Part shown: positions 63,537 to 64,000 of the stretch, one piece after another
How the letters are laid out: each line of letters begins with the position of its first letter
Numbering within the stretch: position 1 is the stretch's first letter
Assembly (NCBI GenBank): GCA_922989275.2
Contig: OV277866.1
Span: 32,567,246-32,631,245 of the forward strand
Length of the DNA: 64,000 bases
Source of the DNA: Gari tellinella
Taxonomy: Eukaryota; Mollusca; Bivalvia; Cardiida; Psammobiidae
Direction of reading: 5' to 3'
The notes under the pieces: model-generated
What the model was told of the DNA's origin: nothing
Database searches by the model: none
What the model saw: only the letters and a program-made list of their open reading frames with translations
Position numbers and translations under genes: made by a program

Positions 63537-63977
63537 CGGAAAGACGTTATTATTTACCCATAAACCATGTTGTCCGCTACGAACAGTGTGAAGCCTGATC
63601 AGACGCCGGCAAACTCGGCGTCTGATCAGGCTCCAAACTGTTTGCCATTCAGATTATGAATTATCGTTGACATGTTCAAAATGTACAGTGGAGAATCTGT
63701 TATTCTTTCCCAATAAACGCGTTTACGCTAAAACTATGATTTGCAGTGCAAACAGTTTGGAGCCAGATCAGACGCCGGGTAACCCGGCGTCTGATCAGGC
63801 TCCAACTTGTTTGCCACCAAGATAAACATGAAATATCAGAATAGTCCAAAAGTTGTTCTTTTCTACGTTTTAGTGTTTTGCGTTTGCGTACGTTTGCGTT
63901 TAAACGGGAAAGAATAACAGATTCTCCACTGTAATCTTCTACATTTTGATGCAGTGCGTTTGCGTTTCGTTTGCGCT
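63537..63977 (+). mobile_element. Family A2 MITE split by a family A insertion
   Basis: Left part to 63683 (AGACGTTATTATTTACCC, hairpin GATCAGACGCCGGCAAACTC) and right part from 63934 (TCTTCTACATTTTGATGC, GCGTTTGCGTTTCGTTTGCG) are continuous once the A copy and one TA are removed. Confidence 0.8.
63686..63931 (+). mobile_element. Family A MITE, full length (246 bp), nested in A2
   Basis: TA at 63684-63685 and 63932-63933. CAGTGGAGAATCTG ends and intact type I hairpin. Confidence 0.92.
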
Positions 63978-64000
63978 TTACCGATTACCCCATAGCCTGT
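63978..64000. mobile_element. Start of a family C copy, cut by the window edge
   Basis: TACCGATTACCCCATAGCCTGT matches the family C left end. Confidence 0.55.

Overview
The window looks like an intron-rich, AT-rich nuclear segment from a marine invertebrate, most likely a bivalve mollusc. This is inferred from one metazoan-type monocarboxylate transporter gene split by phase-1 introns, remnants of RTE-type, Penelope-like and Tc1-like elements, dispersed repeats that I associate from memory with bivalve genomes, and an extreme load of short palindromic MITEs. Species cannot be fixed from the sequence.

Layout. 1-8.4 kb: almost solid MITEs of several families, often nested. 8.43-12.09 kb: a satellite of about 93 copies of a 39-bp unit with higher-order structure, followed at 12.15-12.37 kb by a 21-bp AT-rich repeat. 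12.5-16.1 kb: more TTAA- and TA-flanked MITEs and a tRNA-like relic. 16.3-20.5 kb: quieter sequence with a decayed RTE-like reverse transcriptase (minus strand, 17.6-18.5 kb). 20.5-35.1 kb: MITEs, LINE 3' tails, and a compound bivalve-type repeat at 31.7-33.5 kb. 35.1-39.35 kb: a 4.2-kb hAT-like element with terminal inverted repeats and an imperfect 8-bp target duplication. 39.4-50.9 kb: MITEs separated by unassigned AT-rich sequence. 51.1-51.6 kb: a Penelope-like GIY-YIG remnant. 52.0-62.1 kb: the only convincing host gene, an SLC16/MCT-family major-facilitator transporter on the plus strand. Four exons (51996-52215, 57333-57476, 59155-59940, 62074-62124) give 400 codons that stay in frame through three phase-1 introns. 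Intron 1 needs a GC-AG splice. The last transmembrane helix and the C-terminus lie beyond the window. A Tc1-like transposase relic sits in intron 1.

Main unexpected signal: the MITEs are modular. Families with different terminal repeats and different target duplications (TA, TTAA, 6 bp) carry the same kind of central hairpin. Hairpin type I (about 65 bp; outer CAAACAG, inner GATCAGACGCCG or GATCAGAGG) occurs in the TA families A and G, the TTAA families D, E and F, the GGGCCCGTTTTAC-type family J, and one copy of the 6-bp family H. Hairpin type II (CTTAAAGCAGG..GAAAGTAAAGCAGAA..) occurs in TTAA family C, the pogo-like TA family B and most copies of H. Stem sequences differ between families, but the two arms change together. 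A bare 32-bp hairpin inside a family C copy is flanked by a 7-bp direct repeat (30698-30743), as if hairpins can insert by themselves. This points to hairpin exchange or capture between unrelated transposon carriers.
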